64,000 nt of DNA from Rehmannia glutinosa (Eukaryota; Streptophyta; Magnoliopsida; Lamiales; Orobanchaceae), in the NCBI GenBank assembly GCA_016081115.2, contig JABTTQ020002182.1, forward strand, positions 186,001 to 250,000. Reading direction: 5' to 3'. The translations under genes and the position numbers were made by a program. Positions 1-9,165 of the stretch are shown here, one piece after another. The first letter of the stretch is position 1; each line of letters opens with the position of its first letter. Below the pieces are notes generated by a model. The model saw only the letters and a program-made list of their open reading frames with translations, ran no database searches and was not told where the DNA came from.

Positions 1-480
1 AGGGAAAACTTCGAGCTCGTCCTCTTTCCGAGGGGAAAATCTTCTCTTCTCCTGCTCCTGGAAGTACTGCTAATTAACTCCTTCGATTGGGAACTTGCCT
101 GCACACACGCGCAAACGTTAGAGGGCCCCGGGGTTGTCCCGAGGAGGTCCCTCCGACGCTCAAGGCAGCATGGTGAACGAGAGAGAATTAAGACAGTAAA
201 CGAATACTAAATGCGTAGAGAATAATTAATTATGAGTTAATTACTTACAGTGAGTAGAAGGGACCTTTTTATACCTGGGACATGGGCCCCGTGGGCCGTG
301 TATGAGAATTTAGCCTATGGGCCAGTCCACGTAGGAGAAAACGACCGCATGGGCCAAGCCCGGACTCCTTTCGGCCAGTTTAATTATCAAGAGCCCATTG
401 GGCAATTAATATTAAATAAACAAAAATATAAAATGAATTATATTTAATTAAATTATGAAATACCATTTTTGTCCCCAACA
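1..480 (-). repeat. 3' LTR (partial) of a Tat-like Ty3/gypsy element
   Basis: Read on the minus strand, a G-rich tract runs straight into TGTTGGGGACAAAAATGG (ending at plus position 480), the usual polypurine tract to LTR junction of plant Ty3/gypsy elements. The LTR carries a promoter-like TATAAAAAGG (plus 264-273, minus sense). The GC-rich U5-like part with GGACCTCC continues past position 1, so its outer end is not in the window. The lineage is inferred from the junction style and from the protease remnant further inside. Confidence 0.6.
264..273 (-). promoter_or_regulatory. TATA box of the LTR at 1-480
   Basis: TATAAAAAGG in minus sense, about 210 bp inside the LTR start, the place expected for the U3 promoter that drives element transcription. 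Confidence 0.45.
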
Positions 481-500
481 TAAGCCCCCTAGCTCCGGTG
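481..500 (-). other. Polypurine tract next to the LTR
   Basis: The minus strand reads GGAGCTAGGGGGCTTA directly before the LTR start TGTTGGGG. This is the plus-strand DNA priming site of LTR retrotransposons. Confidence 0.55.
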
Positions 501-984
501 CTGCGGAGGGATGAAGCAATGTGGGAGCTAATCCAGTGCGTATCAGGCTTGTCCTACTCGCGCCTCTTGTCTCGCCTTTAGAGGGTCTCTGACTGCTTGA
601 GTATGTTTGAGAGGAGAGCCTCTGACCATGTCTTCCAAAAGTAAATCTTCTTTCCCCCCCTCTCAGCTTTGAAATTTTTTGCTTTGTAGAAGACTTAGTA
701 AATTTCTTATAAGTTAGAGTTGAGATGAGACTTGAGGTGAGACTTGAGATGAGATTTGAGATATGGGTGAAAATTGCTCCGGAGCCTCCCAAGAGCGAAC
801 AAGGGCGCCCTTGTGGGGAGCCCTGAAGGGCGCCCCTATAATCCCTCGTGGAGGAGGGTGCATCCCAAATGGACTGATTGCTCATATAACCAGGTCCATG
901 CTCCATACATAATCTTTCATTCCATATCACCCATAAGTTGAATCTTATCCATAAAAATATCTATTCAAGTAATCATATCAAAAT

Positions 985-1095
985 CCATGCAAGCTCACCC
1001 TCAAAAAAAAAAAAAAAATCCATGCAAGCTCATATTGTCCGTGTAATAGCGGATGCAAGCTCACGCCTGTGAAGAAAAAAAAAAAAATCCTTCAT
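985..1095. repeat. Short A-rich tandem repeats
   Basis: The motif ATGCAAGCTCA occurs three times (near 986, 1020 and 1052), each near a run of A residues. It looks like a small replication-slippage array with no recognisable function. Confidence 0.4.
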
Positions 1096-1132
1096 TCCTT
1101 GCATTCTTCTCCATTTTTTCCTGAGTTTCCGT

Positions 1133-2421
1133 ATGTTTCTAGTTATATGCCGAATTCCGATACTTCTTTCATCCCACTCGGTGGCCGAGGAGCTACTGGA
1201 CGATCTATTCCCGGTTCAGTTCCATGTTCATGCTTCTCCACAAAGTTATATATTCCCCCTTGCTCCAGACTTGTATTTCGATGATGAGCTTGAGCCAGAT
1301 TTGGGCTCAAGTGATGAATCTTCTGAGACGGAGTACAAAAGTAATAGTCCTGAAAAGGTCCGCCCACCAAGTATCAGCACTGGCACCTCCTGGGAGTCGA
1401 GTAGTTATTCCGGGAGAGTTAGCTACTCGAGCGACTACAACTTGTCTTCGTAAGCCACGTGAGTGGCTTGAACTTCTTCCAACATTTTTGATGCTAGCCC
1501 CGGGTTCGGGCAACAGACTCACTCATCCACCCAAGGGCTTTTTCACAACATATCTCTACAGCTTCTCAAGTGGCTTCGCGCTTCCTCCCTAAGAGAGTGA
1601 GAGACGCCCTTAGAGGAGGGTGATAGGCACCATGGCTCATGCTCTAGTGATCGTGTTGATATCGCTCGAGCTCGTATTTACGCAAGCCCTTCGGGAGGGA
1701 AGAGACCGGTGGAGCCCCGAATTGTTGCCGAATGTGTTGGTCTACAACTCCTCCAATGGAGTGAAGCGTCATCGAGACGGGATCCAAAATCCCATGGGAC
1801 AAGGTTGGTTCGTCTTTTGCCACACCCATACCCGATCTCGATGATGATCACCCCCGCTTGGGTCTTTGTCCTTCAAGGACATTGAGACTCACCTTGCGGG
1901 GACATTGCTCGGGTAAGCTTCCATAGTTTCTTCACATTACCATCCCTCATGCTTTCTCTCTTCACTTGGCTAACACTTGTGCAAATTATGTTGTAGGCCC
2001 CGAACCTCACAAATGTGACTTTGAACCATCTAGGCGAGGTGACCGAGGTGGAGAATCGACGGCCGAGGTGAGGTGAAGGCACTCAAGGTGACTAGCCATC
2101 ACATGTTCGAGATGTCAGATTTGTCAAAGCAGTGCGCTCAGGCGAAGAGCCTGCTCGCCCACGAGCCCAAGACGGGTGAGTTATTTGTCAAGTCTCCCTC
2201 TGGAGTTGACTTGCTGGCTAAGGAGAGGTCTAGTTCTTATTATGACAGGCAACATATCAAACTTCTCTGAGAGTGGAAAGGCTTCTAGTGAGCTGATCGC
2301 CATCCTGAATTATGGTGTTTCTGAGGAGGAGGATGAAGAGGTCGAGTCTCTGGCGGATCATCCCAGCGATGTTTATGGTGATGGAGATGTTGTTGATGGA
2401 GATGAGGCACCTCCCGCTTGA
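1133..2421 (+). pseudogene. Antisense coding remnants (candidate extra ORF of a Tat element)
   Basis: Several plus-strand reading frames are open here, opposite to the surrounding element: 1133-1453 (106 codons, rich in Ser, Asp and Glu, with ELEPDLGSSDESSETEY), 1620-1844, and 2176-2421 ending in an acidic tail (VSEEEDEEVESLADHPSD) before a stop. Stops and frame changes separate them. Extra ORFs in sense or antisense next to gag-pol are known in plant Tat-type Ty3/gypsy elements, and the position between pol and 3' LTR fits one. No domain was recognised, and they could also be chance frames or an intron-split captured gene. Confidence 0.25.
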
Positions 2422-2979
2422 GCAGTGATAGTATTGATATTGCCCCACTAGGCTGGATGCTTTCTCCATTTTCTTCATGTCTATTAACTTCCCATCGCCA
2501 TGTTTTACTTGTGATATTTGTGTATGACCTATTGCGGGAGATTAGAATTTTCGTTGCATTTTAACATCACACGACACCCTTCCAGAACTCGGAGGAGGGT
2601 GCCCCCATGGGGTTCCCGGGGCGCCCTTCCAGAATTTGGAGGAGGGCACCCACTTTGGTGTTTCCTAAGTCATCGCTCCTTATAGTGATAACTTCTTTCT
2701 ATAGGAGACTTGTTCATTTTCCACGTTGAGGTGGATCTTCCCTTCGTAGGGAATTCTTGATTCTTTTGGAATAGCCATGAGTACCTGTGTTTGAGGATAA
2801 CGCACGCCATCCCATGGGACCTTGAGGGCACCCTTCCGGAATCCTGAGAGGGCGCCCTTCCGGGGCTTGGAAGGGGCTTCCTTCTGGAACTCTTCTCTGC
2901 CCTCGCTTTTGATGTCTTCCCAGGGTATTAGAGTTTCTCCCTCTTCTTTTGCCGAGGAGTAATATATTAGATGGAATGT

Positions 2980-3280
2980 GTCATCCCATCCGGGGTCTTA
3001 TTCGGGTGAGGCCATCCCCTTCAGGGTTTTAGCCGGAGGAAGTAAATTGTAGGACCTCTTACGATGAGGCCCTTCCCACCCAGGGTCTTAGTCGAAAGGG
3101 GTCATCCCTCCTGGGGTCTTAGCCAGGTGAGGCCATCCCCTCCGGGGTCTTAGCCGGAAGGGGTCATCCCACCTAGGGTCTTAGCTGGGTGAGGCCATCC
3201 TCGGGGTCTTAGCTGGAGAAGGTTATTTATGAGGACCCCCATGAGGAGGCCCCTCCCATCCGGGGCCATAGCCGGAAAGA
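2980..3280. repeat. Minisatellite, 31-33 bp degenerate monomer
   Basis: About eight tandem copies of a unit like GGCCATCCCCTCCGGGGTCT followed by TAGCCGG and GAAGGG or GGGTGA. Variants alternate between GTCATCCC and GGCCATCC starts, which suggests a two-unit higher-order period of about 62 bp. Two copies carry extra 20-25 bp insertions. It lies inside the Tat-like element. Confidence 0.75.
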
Positions 3281-3612
3281 TGTGGTTTGTTGAGGAGAGC
3301 GTCTAATTGGTCATTGACCCTGGCCATATGTGTCCATTAATTGCTCCCTAGCCATGAGCGGCCATTAACTGCATTCACAACATCTAAATAGAAAATGTGA
3401 AAGCAATTTTATTCATTAAAATTAAAATATTTACACCCTGTGGGCAGAAACATAACTGAAATATAAATAAATTTTTAACGCCTCTTGGGTGGAAATGAAC
3501 TGAAAACAATAAAAGGAGTCTAGGGAGAGTTGTTGTTCATGACTATGAGGGGCTTTCATCACTTGGTCTCGGTAGCTTGCTCATCTTCAAGGTGGCCACA
3601 AACAACTCCCAA

Positions 3613-3840
3613 TTAAGCCGTCTTGATGTCCCCAACAGTCTCTCCTACCCCCGATTCCGTAGGGAACTTTAGCTTCAAGTGAATCGTAGATGGGATAGCC
3701 CGGAAATGATTCAAACTTGGCCTTCCCAAAATCAAGTTATACGGAGATGGAGCGTCTATGATGAGGAAGTGGACCATCTTCGTGACCTGGTGAGGGGCGT
3801 CCATGCCCAGGGTAAGTGGTAAGTTGATTTTGCCCGAGTA
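3613..3840 (-). pseudogene. Ty3/gypsy aspartic protease remnant (C-terminal part)
   Basis: The translation contains FLIIDAPSPYNLILGRPSLN followed by a HLKLKFPT-like segment, the standard second half of the plant Ty3/gypsy retropepsin (YNxILGRPxLN ... HLxMKFPT). The catalytic DTG/DSG half is absent: the sequence switches near 3840 to an element on the other strand. A stop follows shortly after KTA. Retropepsin cleaves the Gag-Pol polyprotein; this copy is dead. It gives the orientation of the element whose LTR is at 1-480. Confidence 0.7.
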
Positions 3841-3849
3841 ATGGTTTTA

Positions 3850-4690
3850 GCGGAAACATAAGGACAATTATAGATGTTGCACCTGGAGGTGTGTTATTGT
3901 GGAAATATCCAGATGAGGCACTGGAATTATTGGAGGAGATGACAAATAATAGTTATTAGTGGTCATATGAGATATCTAATGTCAATAGAGTGTTAGAGGT
4001 ATATGATGCGGATAAAGTTGCCTGGTTAACCATGTGCGATTAATCGAGCAAATTTCTGTGCTAAGTATGAAACCGAATGCGATCCAGCAAGCGACTTCGA
4101 TGGAACCAACAATAGTTAAAGAAGAGGTAAATTTCGTGGGACATGGGAATTTCAACAACAACTACAGGAATAATCAGACGCCTACGCATTATTATCCGGG
4201 GTTGGGAAACCATGAAAACATTTCTTACGCTAACAATAGAAATGTTTTGCAGTCGCCACCTGGGTTTTAATATGGGGAATCAGGGTAGAAGCGAAGCAGA
4301 TGGGAAGAAGCCATCTCTGGTGGAGATGTTAGCCTCATTCATTGGAGAGACACGAGCAAGATTGAATAAATATAAGGCTAATATAGATAGGATCGAAGAA
4401 TAGGTTTTTCAGTTGAACACGAATGTCAACACAAGGTTGAAATATTTGGAGACACAAGTAAAATAGCAACAGCAACGGAAAGCCATCATAAAAAATGCAA
4501 ATTCCCAAGCGATACTGAAATAAATCCAAGGGTTCGCAAAATTTCTTGAAATTTTCAAGAAAATACATATAAATATTCCTTTTGTGGATGCATTGAAACA
4601 AATGAGGAAATTGATATGCACAATTTCTAGAAATTTTCAAGAAAATACATAAAAAGTTCTTGAAGGAGGTGATGGCTAAGAAAAAGAAGT
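3850..4690 (+). pseudogene. Athila-type gag, C-terminal part
   Basis: Conceptual translation shows a DALELLEEMTNNSY-like stretch (compare the (A/Y)ELLExIASNNYQW motif of Athila gag), then about 4150-4270 an Asn-rich block with HYYPGLGNHENISYANNRN and LQSPPGF, which matches the YNPGWRNHPNxSWxNNQN...PPGF pattern of Athila Gag. After that comes a long helical stretch (SFIGETRARLNK..., LEIFKKIHINIPFVDALKQM), which normally precedes the protease. There are several in-frame stops and frame changes. Gag forms the virus-like particle; this copy cannot make one. Confidence 0.7.
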
Positions 4691-4709
4691 TGAAGGAGTA
4701 CTTTAAACG

Positions 4710-5100
4710 ATGAACTTGATAGAGGAATGCGGTGCCATTATTCAAAGGAAGCTACCTCAAAAGCTTAAAGATCTAGGGAGTTTTTCTATCCTTTATGAAA
4801 CTGGAGGTTCTTTCTTTAATAAAATGTTGTGTGATTTAGGAGCAAGTATTAATCTTATGCCTATTTCAATTTTCAGGAAACTTGGATTAGGTGAAGTGAA
4901 ACCCACATCTATCATACTACAATTGACAAATCGATCTGTGACTTATCCAAAGGGAATATATGAAAATGTGTTTGTCAAAGTGGATAAGTTCATCTACCCA
5001 GCGGATTTTATTTTTTTGGCCAAGGAGGAGGCTAAGGATGTATCGTTGATTTTGGGATGACCATTCTTAGCTACAAGGAGAGCAATGATTGATGTCTAAA
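4710..5100 (+). pseudogene. Athila-type retropepsin (aspartic protease)
   Basis: The frame from 4710 reads MNLIEECGAIIQRKLPQKLK, then a core with CDLGASINLMP, the catalytic-Asp motif in its Athila form (D-L-G-A-S), then LGLGEVKPTSI, YPKGIYENVFVKVDKFIYPA and LILG at 5046-5058. The RPFL part that normally follows LILG is degraded by a stop at 5058-5060. The protease processes Gag-Pol. The active-site motif is intact but the flanking gag is not, so this is a relic. It is one of the clearest domain hits in the left third of the window. Confidence 0.8.
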
Positions 5101-5640
5101 AAAGAAAGCTGACACTATGGGTAAATGACAATCATATCTCATTTTTGATCTATAAGACAAGACATCTCCAAGAGGACATCAACAATGCCACATGATAAAG
5201 GTCAAAACACTAGGTTCAGCTAAAGAACAGGGGCAACAGAAAGAAGGTCGTGCAAATGCACACGGGTGTGTGAGATTACACGACCCACTCCTGCGAACTG
5301 AAATTGACGATCCTGAGAGACATGCACACGAGCGTGTGTAGGGACATAGTCAGCCCGTGCAAGTCGACTCTTTACAGAACAACACACACGCACACGGGCA
5401 TGTGATTTCACACGACCTTGTCATCCAAACTAGCTCTTCACATACGGATTTGACGGATAAACTCCCTGCTTCACCAAAACGTATGCCTATTCTGGAAGAC
5501 CTTCAATATGCATTCATGGGCACAAGCGAGACCCATCCAATGGCGGGAAAACTTCTTTTTCCCACTGAAGGTATGAAATCGCATGAACACTTTGAAGATT
5601 TTCAAGCAAAAATATTAGAACTGATGAAAAGAATGGTGTA
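5100..5640 (+). other. Spacer after protease with CACACGxxCGTGTG-like repeats
   Basis: A short frame (5357-5641, 94 codons, no recognised domain) follows. About 5250-5420 holds several imperfect palindromes of the CACACG/CGTGTG type, the same kind as in the LTR at 7330-7510. Confidence 0.35.
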
Positions 5641-7078
5641 ATGGAAAAGTGGTCAAGGCCACTATCCTCTACCGCCTGCACCACAGTAATCGATGTAAGT
5701 ACTTATCGCACTTTTCTTTTCTTTTGATGACTTCCTTGTGTTTTCGGGACATAAAACGATTTATGTTTGGGGGAGTTGTCAAGAATGCTCAATAGTGTAA
5801 TGTTGCATATTTTTATATCATATAGGTCGCATGTAGTTTCATATAAAAATTTGCATAAATTTGTTTTAGTATGCACGTTTATTACTTTAGCACATTTACT
5901 GCTTTTGTGTTAATTTGATAGTCATGGAGTGTCTTTTGTGTATTTTTACTGCAAATACTGGATTTCATAAGGAAAGTGAGCATGTATGATATTCAAGAAA
6001 AGATTTTTCTTTTGCTTATATGGTATTGATTACGAAAGTTGGGTATTTGAGCCTGATGCGAAAAATAAGCCTGTGAGCTTTTGTTCTTATTACTACTTTT
6101 ATCATATGAAGTCTTATTTTTGCTGAGTGTTCATTCATGTTGTTGGAACTCTTGAACTTGTATTGATATCTTTATTGAAACCACATGTGTGTGCAATTTT
6201 TGAAGATGATTTAAGGCCATTTTTGTTTAAGCCTATTCAACCTACCTATGAGCACATGATTCCCTAATTAGCCAATTTGAGCCTTAACCTTGATTTATTG
6301 TTAGCCATATTTTGAGCCATAACTTAACATATCGTTGTCCCAAAACTTGAGCTTATAGAGATGTAACCTTGAGGGAAGATGTGGTTTAATTTTGAAAAGA
6401 CTATTGGTTAGAGGAATGAAAGGTGAATAGGTGAATGAAGGAAGCTCGAAAAAAATTTAATGAGAAAAAAATCGAGCATATAAAAAAAATCGAGAAAAGC
6501 GTGCTTAAGGCAAAAGAAAGAAGGCAACGACCAAATAATGAACAAGAAGAAAAATGTGAAGTAATAAGTATGGAGTGAAAGTGAAATAGCAAGTGAGTAC
6601 TTCTTATATGAAGTGGATTAGTGATTTGAAGTTGTTAGTACTTATCGTTCTATTTGCTCAAGTTTGAGTCACTTTCCCACCCTTGAGTGGTAGAGATATA
6701 AGATGATTTGCCTACATTACAACAAAATGAGAAAGTCCTATTTTATTCTTAAATTATGCACACTTGAGTGGTAGAGATATAAGATGATTCACAAGCTTAT
6801 GGTAGTTCTACAATATTAAATTGATTTGAGATTATACACATCCTTATTTACTTGGAGAGTGTGAGTGATACACTTATCTGGTGAATCACGATGTCAAATA
6901 CCTAAACGAGTATTGATTATGCCTAATTTCCAACTGAGAACTTTTTGAGAATGAGTTATATGTTAGCTAAGGAATGGATCTTAATGAGATTTTGTATCTG
7001 TGGTGTTCTCGTGTTGAGTAATCTTCCCCATTGCATGTGATTATTTTTCTTATTTTGCTCGAGGATGACCAATGGTTT
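5641..7078 (+). other. Non-coding 3' region of the Athila-like element
   Basis: About 1.4 kb of AT-rich sequence without a supported ORF on either strand. A GTTTGGGGGAG tract (about 5766) resembles a second, internal polypurine tract. The A-rich, purine-biased stretch 6400-6600 is typical of the region between pol and 3' LTR in such elements. Confidence 0.4.
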
Positions 7079-7093
7079 AAGTTTGGGGGGATT
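7079..7093 (+). other. Polypurine tract
   Basis: AAGTTTGGGGGGATT directly precedes the LTR start TGATAAG, the usual PPT-LTR junction of Athila/Tat elements. Confidence 0.65.
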
Positions 7094-8487
7094 TGATAAG
7101 TGTGAAATATGCATGCATTTTGAGATATATTTGGGCATATAATTGATACATTTGCATGTATATAAGTGTGTTTAGGTTAGTTTCTCTTGTTGGGCGTGAT
7201 ACTGCGTATCTTTGTGTTTTTGTAGGAAATAGAGCCATTTTTGAAAGGATATTAGTAGAATGACCTGGACCGGAATGTCAAAGCCAAGGGACGAACAAAG
7301 ACGCAAAGAAAACAAGGAACTCAGTTCACATGACCTGCCCCTGTGATTTAACACGGTCGTGTGAAGTGTGCAGAGATCGAATTACATAGAGCAAATCACA
7401 CGACTAGGTCGTGTGAAATAACACGACCGTGTGGATTGTACGAGTGAAATTTACAGAGACTGAAGAAGCTTCACACGACCTGGCCATGTGAATTCAGATG
7501 GCGTGTGAAATGCTATGCATTGCGAATTTTGTTTCCTTATTTTGCGAGGACTCTAACGGGGTTCCTGAAAGCAAACTATAAAAGGAAGACTTAACCCTAA
7601 AGTCATATTTAACAAACTTGGGAAAAAATAGAACACAGTAGAGAGAAAAGAAACGACTACAAAGAAGAACAACACAAGACTTCTACCAACCACCAAGGCA
7701 CGAGGGTTCGAGATTGTGAAGGTGGATTCATCTACTCAAGAGGATTTCATCATCACAGTCTAGAGCTTTTATTGTGTTCTTAATTCCATGTTTAACTTTT
7801 TGTTTACAAGTTTGTTTATGGATTTGCAAACAACTATGTTAGACTAAAACCTTTGACTATAGGATGTGATCAAGACTGTGGATTCATGTTAATTCTAGTC
7901 TAATTATTTCATATTAATTGATTTCTTGTGATCTATTTATGAATTAATGGGCTTATTTCTTGTAGATTATTTACCCAATAATTTGCATGTTTAATTTGTT
8001 AGTCCATAATTTGGGAGATGAGATCTAACATTAGATAACGGATTCAGAACATAAATAGGTGTAGAGTCTAGAGGCTTACGACATTTGTGGGGGTTTACTT
8101 TAATTTTTTATGCTTTTGGGGGTTGATATTGATTATTGAGTTGGGATACTAACAATTCAATATTGATCTACAGTTTGTTTGCTTCGGGAGAGGGATAAAC
8201 TACGTTAGGAATTAAACCCATAGATACATGGAAATTGGTTATTGTGAAATATTAATTGGAATAATATTGATGAAGCATGTTAAGATCATAGTCCAAGGAT
8301 TTCATTTATGATTGATTAAATTTCGTGAAGTTCGGTGATTTACGATAATTAGATATTTTAGTTTGATAATTTTAGGGTTAATTAGATACACTTCTTGTTA
8401 TAGTTTATGTACTTCAGATTAATCCCTGTGGAATACGACATTGCTTTCCACTATCTATAAACTGCACCGTACACTTGCGGTTTAGCA
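7094..8487 (+). repeat. LTR of the Athila-like element (about 1.39 kb)
   Basis: It begins TGATAAGTGTGAAATATGCA after the polypurine tract. It ends near TACACTTGCGGTTTAGCA, which follows CTGTGGAATACGACATT, a typical plant Ty3/gypsy LTR 3' end. Between about 7330 and 7510 there are repeated imperfect palindromes of the ACACGACCGTGTG type. No second LTR copy is in the window. The 3' edge is estimated. Confidence 0.6.
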
Positions 8488-8840
8488 AAAAAAATTTAGT
8501 GATCAATCTTCTTCTGTGATTTTGTTCACCATATGTTGGGGCAGGCGAGGCATAATATTTCTATGGCTCATTTTTCTTGGGGCCATCATAGATTGGAAGT
8601 TTTGGGTTGGAGTTTGAAGAGTGTTTGGGGTTTTTTGAAGAGATATGAATCTGCAAAATTCCTTAGAAGGTTTTGCGTAAACTTATGTATTTTGTGTAGT
8701 TGAATGGATTGGATATTTATAGAGTGTGAGGGCTTTGAGTCGTCATATGTCGCTTTGAGATTTGTGTCAGATGATGATAATTTTTTTCTTAATAAGTTGG
8801 GAGTAGTGGTTGGAGGGGAGGGAATAAATTTCAAAGAAAC

Positions 8841-8913
8841 TGAATGATACAGGGTTCGAACCCTGGTCAACACCCTTACAAAGGGCGAGCGATACCATTT
8901 GAGCTACAAGCTT
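8841..8913 (-). repeat. tRNA-derived SINE head or tRNA-Thr(UGU)-like pseudogene
   Basis: The minus strand shows an A box (TAGCTCAAATGG), a perfect B box (GGTTCGAACCC), an anticodon stem CGCCC/GGGTG around loop TTTGTAA (anticodon UGU), and a T stem CAGGG/CCCTG. The seven-base acceptor arms do not pair, so it is not a working tRNA. The extended A-rich downstream sequence fits a tRNA-derived SINE carrying an internal RNA polymerase III promoter. Confidence 0.6.
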
Positions 8914-9165
8914 GTGGTTCATACGATGAGAAATTGAGATTATTAATTTAAAGTGACCTCTCTGACGCTTAAACTTCAATCACAATACATAATGTGCAGA
9001 CTGTTCGACTACTATAAGCACTATTTTGTGCCGCGATACATAAAAGGTTGTGCATGCATTAAATTGTGAAAGACGTGTATTGGATATGCATTAAAGGTAA
9101 ATTTTCGTGTGTCAGACACATCTAATTTATCGCTCAAAATTTTAACACTTTAGAGTAAATGTTTA
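8914..9165. other. No recognised feature
   Basis: AT-rich DNA between the tRNA-like element and the hAT-like repeats. I see no gene or clear repeat. Confidence 0.4.

Larger units (their letters stand above)
501..3600 (-). other. Internal non-pol region of the Tat-like element
   Basis: There are about 3.1 kb between the protease remnant and the polypurine tract, and no RT, RNase H or integrase motif was found on either strand. It holds A-runs with a repeated ATGCAAGCTCA motif (about 985-1090), recurring GGGCGCCCTTCC blocks (about 800-860, 2580-2650, 2820-2870), plus-strand coding scraps (1130-2421) and a minisatellite (2980-3280). Either pol was deleted or this was a non-autonomous element. 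Confidence 0.4.
3841..8487 (+). mobile_element. Athila-like Ty3/gypsy element, 5'-truncated, without RT and integrase
   Basis: In order: gag C-terminal part, protease, a spacer, about 1.4 kb of non-coding 3' region, a polypurine tract and a 1.39 kb LTR. Reverse transcriptase, RNase H and integrase motifs are missing between protease and LTR. The left side ends abruptly against the minus-strand protease remnant near 3840, so no 5' LTR or target duplication can be seen. Confidence 0.65.

Noticed and set aside
448..930. 160-codon minus-strand frame beside the LTR
   Set aside because: It crosses the polypurine tract and LTR start, and has a Ser-rich composition with no domain; a chance frame.
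2980..3280. CRISPR-like array
   Set aside because: Units are directly adjacent and degenerate, without unique spacers, in a plant retroelement; it is a minisatellite.
8841..8913. Functional tRNA-Thr gene
   Set aside because: The acceptor stem does not pair and the 3' part runs into an A-rich SINE-like tail.
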